Shown: piece after piece, positions 7,489 through 15,512 of the stretch
How positions within the stretch are numbered: the first letter of the stretch is position 1
How the letters are laid out: each line of letters starts with the position of its first letter
Assembly: GCA_035713725.1 (NCBI GenBank)
Contig: DASTMZ010000072.1
Location: 1 to 27,715 of the forward strand
Direction: 5' to 3'
Length of the DNA stretch: 27,715 bases
From: DASQPR01 sp035713725
Lineage (GTDB): Bacteria; Actinomycetota; Actinomycetes; Mycobacteriales; Micromonosporaceae
Notes under the pieces: generated by a model
What the model saw: only the letters and a program-made list of their open reading frames with translations
Told to the model about the DNA's origin: nothing
The model's database searches: none
Made by a program: the position numbers and the translations under genes

Positions 7489-8460
7489 TCAGTCCGAGAC
7501 GACCAGCATCGTCTTGCCGACGGTGGTGCGCGCTTCAATGGCGGCGTGCGCGTCGGCGGCGGCCTCGAGTGGGTACGTCTGGCCGACCACTGGTCGGATC
7601 ACACCACGACCAACGAGCGCGAATGCTTCCTCGGCAAGCCGGAAACTGTCTGCCGGTGTGGCCGCGATGTTCGACAACGGGATCACGGTAACCCGCCGCT
7701 GTGCCGCATCGTCGGGTGCGACCCGTGCGAGCGAGCCACTGGCCGCGCCGTGCGGCAGGTACCGACCACCGGGGCGTACGTGTGCGAACAGCGCAGCGGT
7801 CACGTCTCCTCCGACGCCATCGAACGCGACGTCGATCCCGTCCGGCGCGACGGCGATCAGGTCGTTCGGCCATGACGCATGCCGATAGTTGATGCCGGCG
7901 CTCGCGCCGACCTGGCGCGCGTGGGCGAGCTTGTCGTCACTTCCGGCAAGGGCAACGACCGTCGCCCCATCGTGCGCCGCGAGTTGGACGAGCAGGCTTC
8001 CGACGCCGCCGGCCGCGGCCGTGACAGCCACCGTGTCGTCACGGTCGATGGTGGCCGCCCGCACGAGTCCGACCGCGGTCCGTCCATCGGTGAGCAGGGC
8101 GGTGGCCAAGAGCAGATCGACCGTCGCTGGTACGCGATGCAAGTCGGCAACCGCGGCGACGGCCCGGCTCGCGTACCCGCCGGTGCGACCGGTGGACGTG
8201 ACCACGTCGACGCCGAGCCAGCCGTCGTCGACATCGGAGCCGACCGCGATAACGGTGCCGCCCACGGCAGTCCCGGGAACGTACGGCAACGGTGGCGCCG
8301 GCACCGGAGCCGTACCGGCACGGACCTGGGTATCCACGAAGGCGATGCCGGCGAACCGTACCGCGACGACGACCTGACCCGCGCCGGGCGTCGGATCGGC
8401 CACTTCAACGACACGCAACACCTCGGGCGGCCCGGTCCGCTCGACGACCACTGCACGCAT
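7489..8460 (-). CDS. Zinc-independent MDR-family oxidoreductase (quinone-oxidoreductase-like)
   Basis: A 323-residue medium-chain dehydrogenase/reductase. It opens MRAVVVERTGPPEVLRVVEV with GroES-like fold residues up to about 120, then an NAD(P)-binding Rossmann fold with AAAGGVG at 148-154 and LAGSDDKLAHARQVGASAGI after it. The cysteine and histidine ligands of the catalytic zinc are absent, as in NADPH:quinone reductases (QOR class). The start is supported by GGAGAAG (8465-8471), four bases before the ATG. It is first in a two-gene leftward operon with the monooxygenase; a joint redox pathway is plausible but not shown. Confidence 0.9.
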   Translation of the reverse strand: MRAVVVERTGPPEVLRVVEVADPTPGAGQVVVAVRFAGIAFVDTQVRAGTAPVPAPPLPYVPGTAVGGTVIAVGSDVDDGWLGVDVVTSTGRTGGYASRAVAAVADLHRVPATVDLLLATALLTDGRTAVGLVRAATIDRDDTVAVTAAAGGVGSLLVQLAAHDGATVVALAGSDDKLAHARQVGASAGINYRHASWPNDLIAVAPDGIDVAFDGVGGDVTAALFAHVRPGGRYLPHGAASGSLARVAPDDAAQRRVTVIPLSNIAATPADSFRLAEEAFALVGRGVIRPVVGQTYPLEAAADAHAAIEARTTVGKTMLVVSD

Positions 8461-8571
8461 GTGGCTTCTCCGATCAGGGTGACCAGCCGGTTCGTCCGAC
8501 GTTCGCCACGTTCACACCGCGTCGTCGCACCCGCAACGCAGTCGCGGCATCGGCGACGTTGAGGTTAGCGT

Positions 8572-8588
8572 GGTTGCGCACCGCAACC
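8572..8588. promoter_or_regulatory. Palindrome between divergent oxidoreductase and amidase genes
   Basis: GGTTGCG (8572-8578) and CGCAACC (8582-8588) form a perfect inverted repeat with 7-bp arms around CAC. It lies in the 202-bp divergent intergenic region and runs directly into the tandem repeats. It may be an operator; no regulator gene is adjacent. Confidence 0.4.
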
Positions 8589-8630
8589 CGGCGCAACGGC
8601 AACCCGGCGCAACGGCAACCCGGCGCAACG
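8583..8630. repeat. Three exact tandem copies of a 16-bp unit
   Basis: GCAACCCGGCGCAACG is repeated three times without change (8583-8598, 8599-8614, 8615-8630), 33 bp upstream of the amidase start. Each unit carries two GCAAC pentamers, so the array presents evenly spaced half-sites. It is either a multi-site operator or a simple slippage array. Confidence 0.8.
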
Positions 8631-8662
8631 ACCGCGACGCTCGCGCACAGGAAGGCGACCGA

Positions 8663-9589
8663 ATGGCCGTACACAAGCTGGAGGCGATGGCGGACACCGT
8701 GACCGACGTGTTCTCATCCGACCGCCTTCCGGTGCTCACGATCGATCCCGGCGACACTGTCGTCGCACGGTCGTTGAGTGCCGCCGGATATCTGTCGCCG
8801 CAGCGCGAGCCCGGCGACCTGCCACCGGTGATGCTGCCCGAACGACGCGGCCACTGCCTGCTCGGCCCGATCGCGGTGCGTGGTGCGCGGGCCGGCGATG
8901 TGCTGGCCGTGAGGTTCCAGTCGCTTCGGCCGGACGACTGGGGTTACACCGTCGCCGGCGGGCGGGACAACCTGCTCAACCGCCGACTGGGCACCGTCGA
9001 CGGAGCACCGTCGTGGCTGCTTTGGCGGGTCGACGCCGCTGCCGGTGTCGCGGTCAGCCAACAGGGTCTGCGGGTCCGGCTCGCGCCGTTCCTCGGTGTC
9101 GTCGGCCTGCCGCCGGCCGAGCCCGGCGAGCATTCCACCATCCCGCCGCGCACCCGCGGCGGCGGGAACATCGACTGCCGCGAGTTGGTCGCCGGTTCGA
9201 CGCTCTTCCTGCCGATCACCGTCGACGATGCGTTCCTCCAACTGGGCGATGGCCATGCGGCGCAAGGCGACGGCGAGGTCGGCGGCACCGCGATCGAGTG
9301 CGGGATGACGAGCGAGATTGTCGTCGACGTGCTCGCCGAGGCGCCGCTCGACTCCATCCACGCGGTCACCCCGGCCGGCCGCATCACGTTCGGCTTCTCC
9401 AGCGACCTCAACGAGGCGACCGGGGACGCACTCGATGCGATGCTGCGGTGGATGCAGGGTCTCTTCGATGTCGACCGGTCGACCGCACTCGCGCTCGCCA
9501 GCACGGCGGTCGACCTTCGCGTCACGCAGATCGCCAACGAGACGTGGGGCGTACACGCGGTCTTGCGACACGGTGCGCTGGCGAGCTGA
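8663..9589 (+). CDS. Acetamidase/formamidase family protein
   Basis: A 308-residue member of the FmdA/AmdA family, which hydrolyses short amides (formamide, acetamide) to the acid and ammonia. The ATG at 8663 is chosen over upstream in-frame starts because AGGAAGG (8649-8655) lies seven bases before it. Family signatures include LTIDPGDTVVARS near the N-terminus, DRLPV, GNIDCREL, STLFLPI and GDGHAAQGDGEVGGTAIECG, with the conserved Asp, His and Cys/Glu-rich active-site region visible. No amide-uptake or regulator gene is next to it. The upstream repeat array suggests its own regulation. Confidence 0.92.
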   Translation: MAVHKLEAMADTVTDVFSSDRLPVLTIDPGDTVVARSLSAAGYLSPQREPGDLPPVMLPERRGHCLLGPIAVRGARAGDVLAVRFQSLRPDDWGYTVAGGRDNLLNRRLGTVDGAPSWLLWRVDAAAGVAVSQQGLRVRLAPFLGVVGLPPAEPGEHSTIPPRTRGGGNIDCRELVAGSTLFLPITVDDAFLQLGDGHAAQGDGEVGGTAIECGMTSEIVVDVLAEAPLDSIHAVTPAGRITFGFSSDLNEATGDALDAMLRWMQGLFDVDRSTALALASTAVDLRVTQIANETWGVHAVLRHGALAS

Positions 9590-9654
9590 CCCGCTGGGCT
9601 GTGGTCGTCGGGTGCTACGCGCTCGCCGCTTCGCCGGTCAGAAGCCCGGTCACG

Positions 9655-9792
9655 ATGCCGAACGCGGGGAGCCGGTTGCCAAGGACTGCGTACGCACGCC
9701 AGCGGCGCTATCGTGTTCGTGTGGTTGCGCTCGGGCTCGTGGTGCTTGTTGCCGTATGCGTCATCGTCGCGGTGGTCTCGCACAATCGTTGA
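9655..9792 (+). CDS. Small single-helix membrane protein (hypothetical)
   Basis: A 45-residue candidate. A basic N-terminal part (PRTAYARQRRYRVR) precedes one strongly hydrophobic segment (VVALGLVVLVAVCVIVAVVS), ending HNR. The composition and positive-inside pattern fit a real one-pass membrane peptide. There is no clear Shine-Dalgarno sequence; a GTG in frame at 9601 is an alternative start. I recognise no family. It could also be non-coding space between the amidase and the channel gene. Confidence 0.35.
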   Translation: MPNAGSRLPRTAYARQRRYRVRVVALGLVVLVAVCVIVAVVSHNR

Positions 9793-9832
9793 ACGTCACT
9801 CTGACCGGATGCGCCGATGCTGCGCGGATTGA

Positions 9833-11635
9833 ATGTCGTGCGTGGTGGCGCCCGTCGGTACGATCGTCGTCGTGACCGAGCCCGAGGCTGATCCCGACGG
9901 CGTCGAGCGTCGGCGCCGGCACATCGTGTGCGGTGACAACACGCTGGCGTACCGTCTGGTCACGGAGCTTGGTGCGCTGCCCGACACGGACGTGGTGCTG
10001 CTGTCCCGCCGCGCTCGCGGCGGGGTGATCTCGCTGGACGAGACCGAGTCGGATCTGGAGCTCGTCCACGTCGACGAGTTGGACGCCGCGGCATTCGGCC
10101 GGGCGCGCATCGACGAGAGCGATGCGATTGCGTTCCTCGACCAGAGTGACATCGGCAACCTCGACGCCGCACTTCTGGCGCGCGAGCTCGCGCCCGGGAT
10201 CCGGATCGTGCTGCGGATGTTCGACGAGGTGTTGGCCGAGTCTGTTCACGACCTTCTCACCGACTGCGTGGTGTTGTCCGCGACCGCGGTCGCGGCGCCG
10301 GCGTTCGTGTCGGCGGTGGGCGGAGCGACGCCGACACCGCTGCGGCTGTTCGGCCGACCCATGTTCGTCACGGATCGCGGCAACTCCCGGCCCGAGGACG
10401 TGGTCTGTGGTCTCGCCGTGACGCAGGACGTCGCCGAGCCGCGCGTGTTGCCCGATCCGCCCGGCGACGCCGACGTGGTGCTCACCCGCGTGGTCACCGA
10501 TGCCGAGAAGACGGTCGCGCCGGCCTCGGCCGCCGACGTCCATCGGCGCGCCCAGCGTCGTGCGGTGCTGGCCACGCTTTCGCTGATCGCGCTCCGGCTC
10601 CGCCCGCTGGTCGCGGCGCTCGCGCTGATCGTGATCGCCGGCACGTTCACGCTCGCGCCGATCGAGCACGTGAGTTGGTGGAAGGGCTTCTATCTCGCGA
10701 TGCTGTCGACGCTCAGCGGCTCGTCGCCCGATCTGTCCGCGACACTCGGGTTGCAGGTGCTGCACATCGTCTTCACGATCCTCAGCATCGCGGTCATTCC
10801 GCTTGTCACGGCGGCGGTGGTGGAAATCGTGGTCAGCGCCCGCCTCGCTCTGGCCAGTGGCGGACTGATCGGACCGATCGACTCGCACGTGGTCGTGGTC
10901 GGCCTTGGTGACCTCGGCACGCGCGTGCTGATCGCGCTCGACGATCTGGGCATCGCGGTGGTCGCCATCGATCGAGATGGACACGCACGCGGCGTGGAGG
11001 TCGCGCGGGAACGCCGGATCCCGGTCATCGTCGGCGATGCGGGGCGCCAGGAGACGCTGCGCTCGGCGTCCGCACACACCGCACGGTGCGTCGTGGTGCT
11101 GACCAGCAGCGATCTCGTCAACGTCCAGACCGCGCTGCTCGGCCGCAAGGCAAATCCGGGGGTACGGTCGGTGCTGCGCGTTTTCGACACCGAGTTCGCC
11201 GGTCGGGTGCAGCGCACCTTCGGGTTCACCTCGCGCAGTGTCTCCGCCCTGGCGGCACCGTCATTCGCCGCGGCGATGCTCGATCACGCGGTGGTGGCGA
11301 CGATTCCGGTGCGACGTCGGGTGCTGCTCGTGGCCGAGATTCCCATCGAGCCACGGTCGCTTCTCGAGGGTTGCGTGGTCGGCGATCTCCAACGACCCGG
11401 CGCGACGCGCGTCATCGCGATCCGGACCGGCCGGGGTGCGCAGGTGTTGTGGGCGCCGCCGGTCGGGCGCCGATTGACGCGCAACGATACGTTGTTGGTC
11501 GTCACGAACCGCGGTGGCCTCGGTGACCTGCTGCACCGCGCCGCGGCGAGCGAGTATCCGTCGCCGATCACGCCTTACGACGCGCCATCGCAGATGCCAC
11601 GTCCGACAACTCTCGGGTCCGTCGACGCGGGTTGA
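9833..11635 (+). CDS. Double-RCK (TrkA-N) ion-channel-like membrane protein
   Basis: A 600-residue protein with the order RCK-membrane-RCK. Residues about 28-200 are a first TrkA-N-like domain (HIVCGDNTLAYRLVTELG, VVLLSRR, AIAFLDQSDIGNLDAALLAR). A membrane hairpin follows: helix about 257-278, a pore-loop-like stretch about 286-302, and a second helix about 306-335. A second NAD-binding RCK domain starts at 353 (VVVVGLGDLG, glycines 357, 359 and 362; acidic IDRD after beta-2). The loop reads TLSGSSPD (293-300), not the TxGYG filter of potassium channels, resembling the variant filters of CASTOR/POLLUX-type channels. It probably conducts or gates an ion under nucleotide control; the ion is unknown. 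The start is uncertain: ATG 9833 lacks a good ribosome site and GTG at 9872 is possible. Confidence 0.8.
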   Translation: MSCVVAPVGTIVVVTEPEADPDGVERRRRHIVCGDNTLAYRLVTELGALPDTDVVLLSRRARGGVISLDETESDLELVHVDELDAAAFGRARIDESDAIAFLDQSDIGNLDAALLARELAPGIRIVLRMFDEVLAESVHDLLTDCVVLSATAVAAPAFVSAVGGATPTPLRLFGRPMFVTDRGNSRPEDVVCGLAVTQDVAEPRVLPDPPGDADVVLTRVVTDAEKTVAPASAADVHRRAQRRAVLATLSLIALRLRPLVAALALIVIAGTFTLAPIEHVSWWKGFYLAMLSTLSGSSPDLSATLGLQVLHIVFTILSIAVIPLVTAAVVEIVVSARLALASGGLIGPIDSHVVVVGLGDLGTRVLIALDDLGIAVVAIDRDGHARGVEVARERRIPVIVGDAGRQETLRSASAHTARCVVVLTSSDLVNVQTALLGRKANPGVRSVLRVFDTEFAGRVQRTFGFTSRSVSALAAPSFAAAMLDHAVVATIPVRRRVLLVAEIPIEPRSLLEGCVVGDLQRPGATRVIAIRTGRGAQVLWAPPVGRRLTRNDTLLVVTNRGGLGDLLHRAAASEYPSPITPYDAPSQMPRPTTLGSVDAG

Positions 11636-11654
11636 GCGGCCGCGGCCTGGCCGA

Positions 11655-11674
11655 ACCGGCCGAACGCGGCCGGT
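11655..11674. terminator. Bidirectional hairpin between convergent genes
   Basis: ACCGGCCG-AACG-CGGCCGGT is a perfect 8-bp stem with a 4-nt loop, in the 42-bp gap between the stop codons of the convergent RCK-protein and stress-protein genes. The position and GC-rich stem without U-tract fit a bidirectional actinomycete terminator. Confidence 0.6.
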
Positions 11675-11677
11675 CGG

Positions 11678-12301
11678 TCACGAGGCGCCGCTGGCCCGCC
11701 AGTTCATCTGGACGAGCATGTGGCGTGCCTGGTCGGCGGTGTCGGCCTGGACGGTGACGTCGTAGCGGCTGGCCTGCAGGCTGCTGCGGGAGCTGAAGTC
11801 ACGCCGGCCACCGGTGGCGGCGTGCGCGATGGCGCCGAAGATCGCGCCCCACGCCGCGCCGATGAGCACCGTCGCGATGATGACGCCGAACCAGTTGACG
11901 TTGGTGAAGATCCCCAGGATCAGCCCGAAGAACAGTCCGAACCACGCACCGCTGGCCACGCCGGCGAGCGCGGCGCGCCAGATCGTGAGCCGCCCGGTGA
12001 CCGTTTCGACCAGCCGCAGATCAGTGCCGATGATGGCGGAGTGCTGGACGGGGAAGCCATTGTCGCTGAGGTAGTCGACGGCGCGCTGCGCATCGGCGTA
12101 GTTCTGGTAGCTGCCGACGGTGACCGCGGCCGGACCGATGCCCGGTGGCACCGCCCCGCCGGCCGCGGCGGGTGTCGTCACCGGACCGGCCGGTCCGGGC
12201 GGGATCGCCTGGCCGCCGGGTGGGCCGCCGGCCGGGCCGAAGCCACCAGACAGTGACGACTGCGGGGTGTTGCCGGGGTCCGCGCCGGGCGTGGTACTCA
12301 T
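11678..12301 (-). CDS. General stress protein 17M-like membrane protein
   Basis: A 207-residue protein. The ATG at 12301 is chosen because GAGAAGGG (12311-12318) lies nine bases upstream and the sequence before it is not protein-like. Residues up to about 60 are Pro/Gly-rich and probably disordered. A ferredoxin-like YflT/GSP17M domain follows (TVGSYQNYADAQRAVDYLSD, NGFPVQHSAIIG), interrupted by a glycine-rich hydrophobic hairpin (LAGVASGAWFGLFFGLILGI, then FGVIIATVLIGAAWGAIFGA), and closes with YDVTVQADTADQARHML. Relatives are induced by general stress in Gram-positive bacteria; biochemical function is unknown. A GGGTAC element (12370-12375, minus strand) resembles a SigB/SigF -10 but no matching -35 is seen. 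Confidence 0.85.
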   Translation of the reverse strand: MSTTPGADPGNTPQSSLSGGFGPAGGPPGGQAIPPGPAGPVTTPAAAGGAVPPGIGPAAVTVGSYQNYADAQRAVDYLSDNGFPVQHSAIIGTDLRLVETVTGRLTIWRAALAGVASGAWFGLFFGLILGIFTNVNWFGVIIATVLIGAAWGAIFGAIAHAATGGRRDFSSRSSLQASRYDVTVQADTADQARHMLVQMNWRASGAS

Positions 12302-12453
12302 CGGATGGCGCCCTTCTCGTTGACGGTGGCGGGTCTCTTGGCGGTGGTGGTCTGACTCCAAACTACGCGGTACCCAGCCGTTACGCGCGATGTCGGCCAC
12401 TGCCGAACCGATAACCGGATGCGTAGGACGGCAGCGATCGGCATGCTTCGACG

Positions 12454-13395
12454 ATGACTTCGGCGGTGGCGGCATCCGGCGGCAGCCGGCTCGGTTGGCG
12501 CGAGATATCCGAGGATCTGCGCGTCGCGCTCGAGGGCGAGTTTGGTGGCCGTGTCGTCGCCACGGATGGTCGGTCGGGCGGGTTCTCGCCCGGTCTGGCA
12601 TCGGTGCTGACGTTCGACAGCGGTCGGCGGATCTTCGTCAAGGCGGTCAACGCGTCGCGGAACACGTTCTCGGTCGACATGATTCGAGCCGAGTCGCGCG
12701 TGCTCGCCTCACTGCCGGCACACGCACCGGCACCGCGCCTGCGGTGGACGTACGACGACGGTGAATGGGTCGCGCTGGCCACCGACGCGGTCGACGGGTA
12801 CAACCCGGGCCAACCGTGGACAGCGGGGGATCTGGACCGCTTCCTGTCGGCCGCCACCACGCTCGCCGAATCGCTGACGCCGGCGCCGATCGACGCGCCC
12901 GGCATCTGGGCGGATGCCGAGTTCTCGAGCTGGTCATGCCTGGCTGACGATCCCGAGTCGGCGCGCCTGGCGCCGTGGATTCGTGCGCGGATCGCAACGT
13001 TGGCAGCGTTGGACGCGCGCTGGCCGGCCGCGACACTCGGCGATTCGTTGATGCACGGCGACTTCCGCGCGGACAACCTCGTGCTGACGCCCGACGGTGG
13101 GTTCGTGGTCGTGGACTGGCCGTCGGTGATGACCGGACCGTCCTGGCTCGATCTGTTGTGCGCGCTGCCGAGCGTCGCGATGCACGGTGGCGGCGAACCA
13201 GGCGAAGTGTGGGCCCGGCACCCGTTTGCGCGTACCACCGATCCGGACGCGGTGAACACGGTGCTCGCCGGATTCGCCGGCATGGCGCTCGGCCGTAGCC
13301 TGCAGCCGGTGCCGCCGTTGCTGCCGACCATCCGCGAGTTCCAGCGCAAGCAGGGCGAGGTCGCACTGCGCTGGTTGTTTCTTCGCATCCGCTGA
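12454..13395 (+). CDS. APH-fold phosphotransferase family protein
   Basis: A 313-residue aminoglycoside-phosphotransferase-like kinase. The catalytic loop is HGDFRADN at 201-208 with Asp203 as the predicted base and Asn208 for metal, followed by VVDWP with metal-binding Asp221. The N-lobe shows FSPGLASVLTF and IFVKAVNA with the likely ATP lysine, and ESRVLASLPAHAPAPRLRW. The substrate is not evident: this actinobacterial subgroup is mostly uncharacterised and should not be read as antibiotic resistance. It is divergent from the stress-protein gene, with 152 bp between the two starts, and 42 bp upstream of a methyltransferase in the same direction. No strong Shine-Dalgarno sequence precedes the ATG. 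Confidence 0.87.
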   Translation: MTSAVAASGGSRLGWREISEDLRVALEGEFGGRVVATDGRSGGFSPGLASVLTFDSGRRIFVKAVNASRNTFSVDMIRAESRVLASLPAHAPAPRLRWTYDDGEWVALATDAVDGYNPGQPWTAGDLDRFLSAATTLAESLTPAPIDAPGIWADAEFSSWSCLADDPESARLAPWIRARIATLAALDARWPAATLGDSLMHGDFRADNLVLTPDGGFVVVDWPSVMTGPSWLDLLCALPSVAMHGGGEPGEVWARHPFARTTDPDAVNTVLAGFAGMALGRSLQPVPPLLPTIREFQRKQGEVALRWLFLRIR

Positions 13396-13437
13396 CGCGG
13401 CTGTCGTGTCCGTTGTAATGCCGGATACGTTCATTGC

Positions 13438-14157
13438 ATGGCCGTGGCTCGATACGACGCCGTCGCGGACGACTATGCGACCGGATCCGCCGACGTCGAC
13501 GGTGTGATGCTCGAACTCCTCGATCTGGTGGAACCGGTGCGCGGACAACGCGTCCTGGATCTGGCGTGCGGGCACGGCCGCGTGGCGCGCGAGTTGGCTC
13601 GACGCAGCGCGACGGTCACCGGGCTCGATCTGTCGCAGGCGTTGCTGGACAAGGCGATCGCGATGGAGCGCTCGCATCCGCTCGGCATCACGTACGTGCA
13701 CGGCGACGCGAGTGCCAACGGCGAGTTGCCCGACCAGTCGTTCGACGCGGTGGTGTGCAACTTCGGGCTGTCCGACATCGATGACCTGGACGGAGCGCTC
13801 CGTACGGTGCACCGCGTGCTGCGGCCCGACGGTGTCTTCGGGTTCGCGATCCTGCACCCGTGCTTCGCCGGCGGAGCCACCGTGTCCGGCGCATGGCCGA
13901 CGGATGGCAGCTACCACGACGAGGGCTACTTTGTCGCGGACGGCGCCGCGTCACTGTTACGCCGTCGCGTCGGCGCTAACCACCGCACGTTGTCGACATA
14001 CGTTACGACGTTGGGGCGCCACGGACTCAGCATCACCGCGATGCGTGAACCCGCCCCGCCGGCCGAGTGGGCCGCCGACGAGCGACGTACGGCGGCCCGC
14101 TTCCCGGTCTTCCTCGTCGTACGGTGCCGGAACGAAAGCACCGACCGCGCTAGCTGA
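13438..14157 (+). CDS. Class I SAM-dependent methyltransferase
   Basis: A 239-residue methyltransferase with motif I VLDLACGHGRVAREL (39 onwards), acidic motif II VTGLDLS, motif III-like SFDAVVCNFGLSDIDDLDGA, and VLRPDGVFGFAIL. It resembles the UbiE/Methyltransf_11 group; the substrate is unknown. No ribosome site precedes the ATG, but TACGTT (13426-13431) sits at the -10 position relative to the start codon, so a leaderless transcript is possible. Its last eight bases overlap the convergent anti-sigma gene. Confidence 0.9.
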   Translation: MAVARYDAVADDYATGSADVDGVMLELLDLVEPVRGQRVLDLACGHGRVARELARRSATVTGLDLSQALLDKAIAMERSHPLGITYVHGDASANGELPDQSFDAVVCNFGLSDIDDLDGALRTVHRVLRPDGVFGFAILHPCFAGGATVSGAWPTDGSYHDEGYFVADGAASLLRRRVGANHRTLSTYVTTLGRHGLSITAMREPAPPAEWAADERRTAARFPVFLVVRCRNESTDRAS

Positions 14158-14869
14158 GTCCGATCGTGACGAGCTGCGGCGGGGTCGGCGCGGGCGAGCC
14201 GCCGGCCGGTTCGTTCGTGATGGCGAACGCCTGCTTGTCGCGTACCCCTTCGACGAGCACCGTGCCACCGGCGACGTCCGTGCCCAGTGTCCCGGCGGCG
14301 GTGGCCTGCCCAGCGTCGACCATCCACAACTGGTACGTCCGGTCGACGCCTGGCGACGGCAGTCCACCGATCACCGCGACGGCTTCGTTCCGTGACTCCG
14401 AAACGACCAACGTCACCCGACCGGCGCCGTCCGGGCCGGCCGCGGTATGCACCACGGCATCCGGGGCGGCGAGCACCGCTTCGACACGAGCCGCCTGGGT
14501 GGAGTGGCGCTGGGCATCGCGTACCCGCTGCTCTTGAACGATCCCACCGGCCGCGACCGCGCCGATGACCGCGGCCGCGGCCACCGATGCGGCCGTCCAC
14601 CGGCGCCAGCGACCAGGCACGCCGGACGGTCCGACGTGCTGCGGCCCGACCTGTCGGGTGCGGCTGATCTCGTCCAGCACCTGGCTGCGTAGCCGAGCCG
14701 GCGGCGCCGTGACGGCATCGCTTGCCAACCGCCCCGCCGTCTCGGCAAGCTCGGCAACCTCTTGCGCGCACGCGGGGCATTCCCGGAGATGGCGCGTGAA
14801 AGCCGCGCGTTCGATGTCGTTGACGGCGTCGAGGGCGTACGCCCCGGACAGGGTGTGGATGTCGGTCAT
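14150..14869 (-). CDS. rskA: Anti-sigma factor, RskA (anti-SigK) type
   Basis: A 239-residue membrane-anchored anti-sigma factor. The cytoplasmic N-terminal zinc-anti-sigma motif HxxxCxxC is complete (His27, Cys31, Cys34 in HLRECPAC) and follows LSGAYALDAVNDIERAAF, typical of RskA. One membrane helix covers about 93-111 after a WRRW segment. The extracytoplasmic domain has the RskA features VTLVVSESRNEAVAVIGGLP and TYQLWMVDAGQATAAGTLG. It should hold the sigma factor encoded just upstream and release it upon regulated proteolysis; the trigger is unknown. Its ATG overlaps the sigma stop (ATGA), giving coupled production. The 3' end overlaps the convergent methyltransferase gene by eight bases. 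Confidence 0.92.
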   Translation of the reverse strand: MTDIHTLSGAYALDAVNDIERAAFTRHLRECPACAQEVAELAETAGRLASDAVTAPPARLRSQVLDEISRTRQVGPQHVGPSGVPGRWRRWTAASVAAAAVIGAVAAGGIVQEQRVRDAQRHSTQAARVEAVLAAPDAVVHTAAGPDGAGRVTLVVSESRNEAVAVIGGLPSPGVDRTYQLWMVDAGQATAAGTLGTDVAGGTVLVEGVRDKQAFAITNEPAGGSPAPTPPQLVTIGLS

Positions 14870-15450
14870 CCGATGCTCACCCCTAAGCAGTCGCGCAGCC
14901 GGATGAGGGCATCCCGCATGCGTGTCTTGACCGTGGGCAGCGCGGTGTCGAGCAGATCGGCGACCTCCCGATAGGTGTACCCGCGGTAGTAGGCGAGGTC
15001 GACCGCCTCGCGCTGCAGGTCGGTCAGGCTCTTCAGACAGCGGCGCACCTGCTGTTGCTCGAAGCGTGCGGTGGCGGCCTCGACTACCTCGTCAAACGCG
15101 ACATCGGAGACCGCTGCGCGGCGCGTCCGGTCGGCGCTGGCCTGTTCGGCCCGCACGCGGTCGACGGCGCGGCGGTGCGCGATGGTTAACACCCAACTGA
15201 TCACCGAGCCGCGGTCGGGGTCGTAGCGCGCGGCGGTCCGCCACACGTCGACCAACGCCTCCTGGGCGACCTCCTCGGCCTGCGCGGGATCCCGCACGAT
15301 CCGCTGGATGAGCCCATAGACCCGCGGCGCGAGCTGGTCATATACGTCCGCGAAGGCGGATTCGTCGCCGCGGGCGACACGGCGCAGCAGGTCGTCGAGG
15401 CCGGGTGGGTCCATGCCGTCGGACTGCACGCGCGAATCGGATGCGGTCAT
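14866..15450 (-). CDS. sigK: ECF RNA polymerase sigma factor, SigK type
   Basis: A 194-residue ECF sigma factor. Region 2 (about 20-90) reads LLRRVARGDESAFADVYDQL, then AEEVAQEALVDVWRTAARYD and GSVISWVLTIAHRRAVDRVR. Region 4 (about 130-190) has LTDLQREAVDLAYYRGYTYR followed by EVADLLDTALPTVKTRMRDA. The order and the partner anti-sigma factor identify the SigK/RskA group. The ATG at 15450 is preferred: the longer reading has no protein-like character. It lacks a Shine-Dalgarno sequence and sits 10 nt after a candidate CCGAAT -10, so the mRNA is essentially leaderless. It likely activates its own promoter and the divergent DUF4331 operon. Confidence 0.93.
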   Translation of the reverse strand: MTASDSRVQSDGMDPPGLDDLLRRVARGDESAFADVYDQLAPRVYGLIQRIVRDPAQAEEVAQEALVDVWRTAARYDPDRGSVISWVLTIAHRRAVDRVRAEQASADRTRRAAVSDVAFDEVVEAATARFEQQQVRRCLKSLTDLQREAVDLAYYRGYTYREVADLLDTALPTVKTRMRDALIRLRDCLGVSIG

Positions 15451-15460
15451 CACAAGAAGT

Positions 15461-15488
15461 ATTCGGCATCCGGCGCCGAACGGATTGG
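15461..15488 (-). promoter_or_regulatory. Candidate ECF (SigK-type) promoter for the sigK-rskA operon
   Basis: On the minus strand CCAATC (15488-15483), a 16-bp spacer, and CCGAAT (15466-15461). From memory, mycobacterial SigK promoters are similar (CCATCC-like -35, CCGAAT -10). Predicted transcription starts about four bases before the ATG, supporting autoregulation by the encoded sigma factor. Confidence 0.6.
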
Positions 15489-15512
15489 TTCGTGACAAGA
15501 AATTCACAGTCA

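Noticed and set aside
8583..8630. Possible CRISPR-like array
   Set aside because: The 16-bp units are directly adjacent without spacers, there are only three, and no cas genes are present.
9761..11077. Minus-strand open frame of 438 codons opposite the RCK protein
   Set aside because: It is a shadow of the RCK gene: low-complexity Arg/His/Asp composition and no recognisable domain.
12454..13395. Aminoglycoside-resistance kinase
   Set aside because: Only the general APH-fold catalytic motifs are visible; nothing in the sequence or neighbours supports antibiotic specificity.
13926..14780. Minus-strand open frame of 284 codons overlapping the anti-sigma gene in another frame
   Set aside because: The anti-sigma frame carries the zinc motif, membrane helix and an ATGA overlap with the sigma gene; the alternative is Arg/Gly-rich noise.
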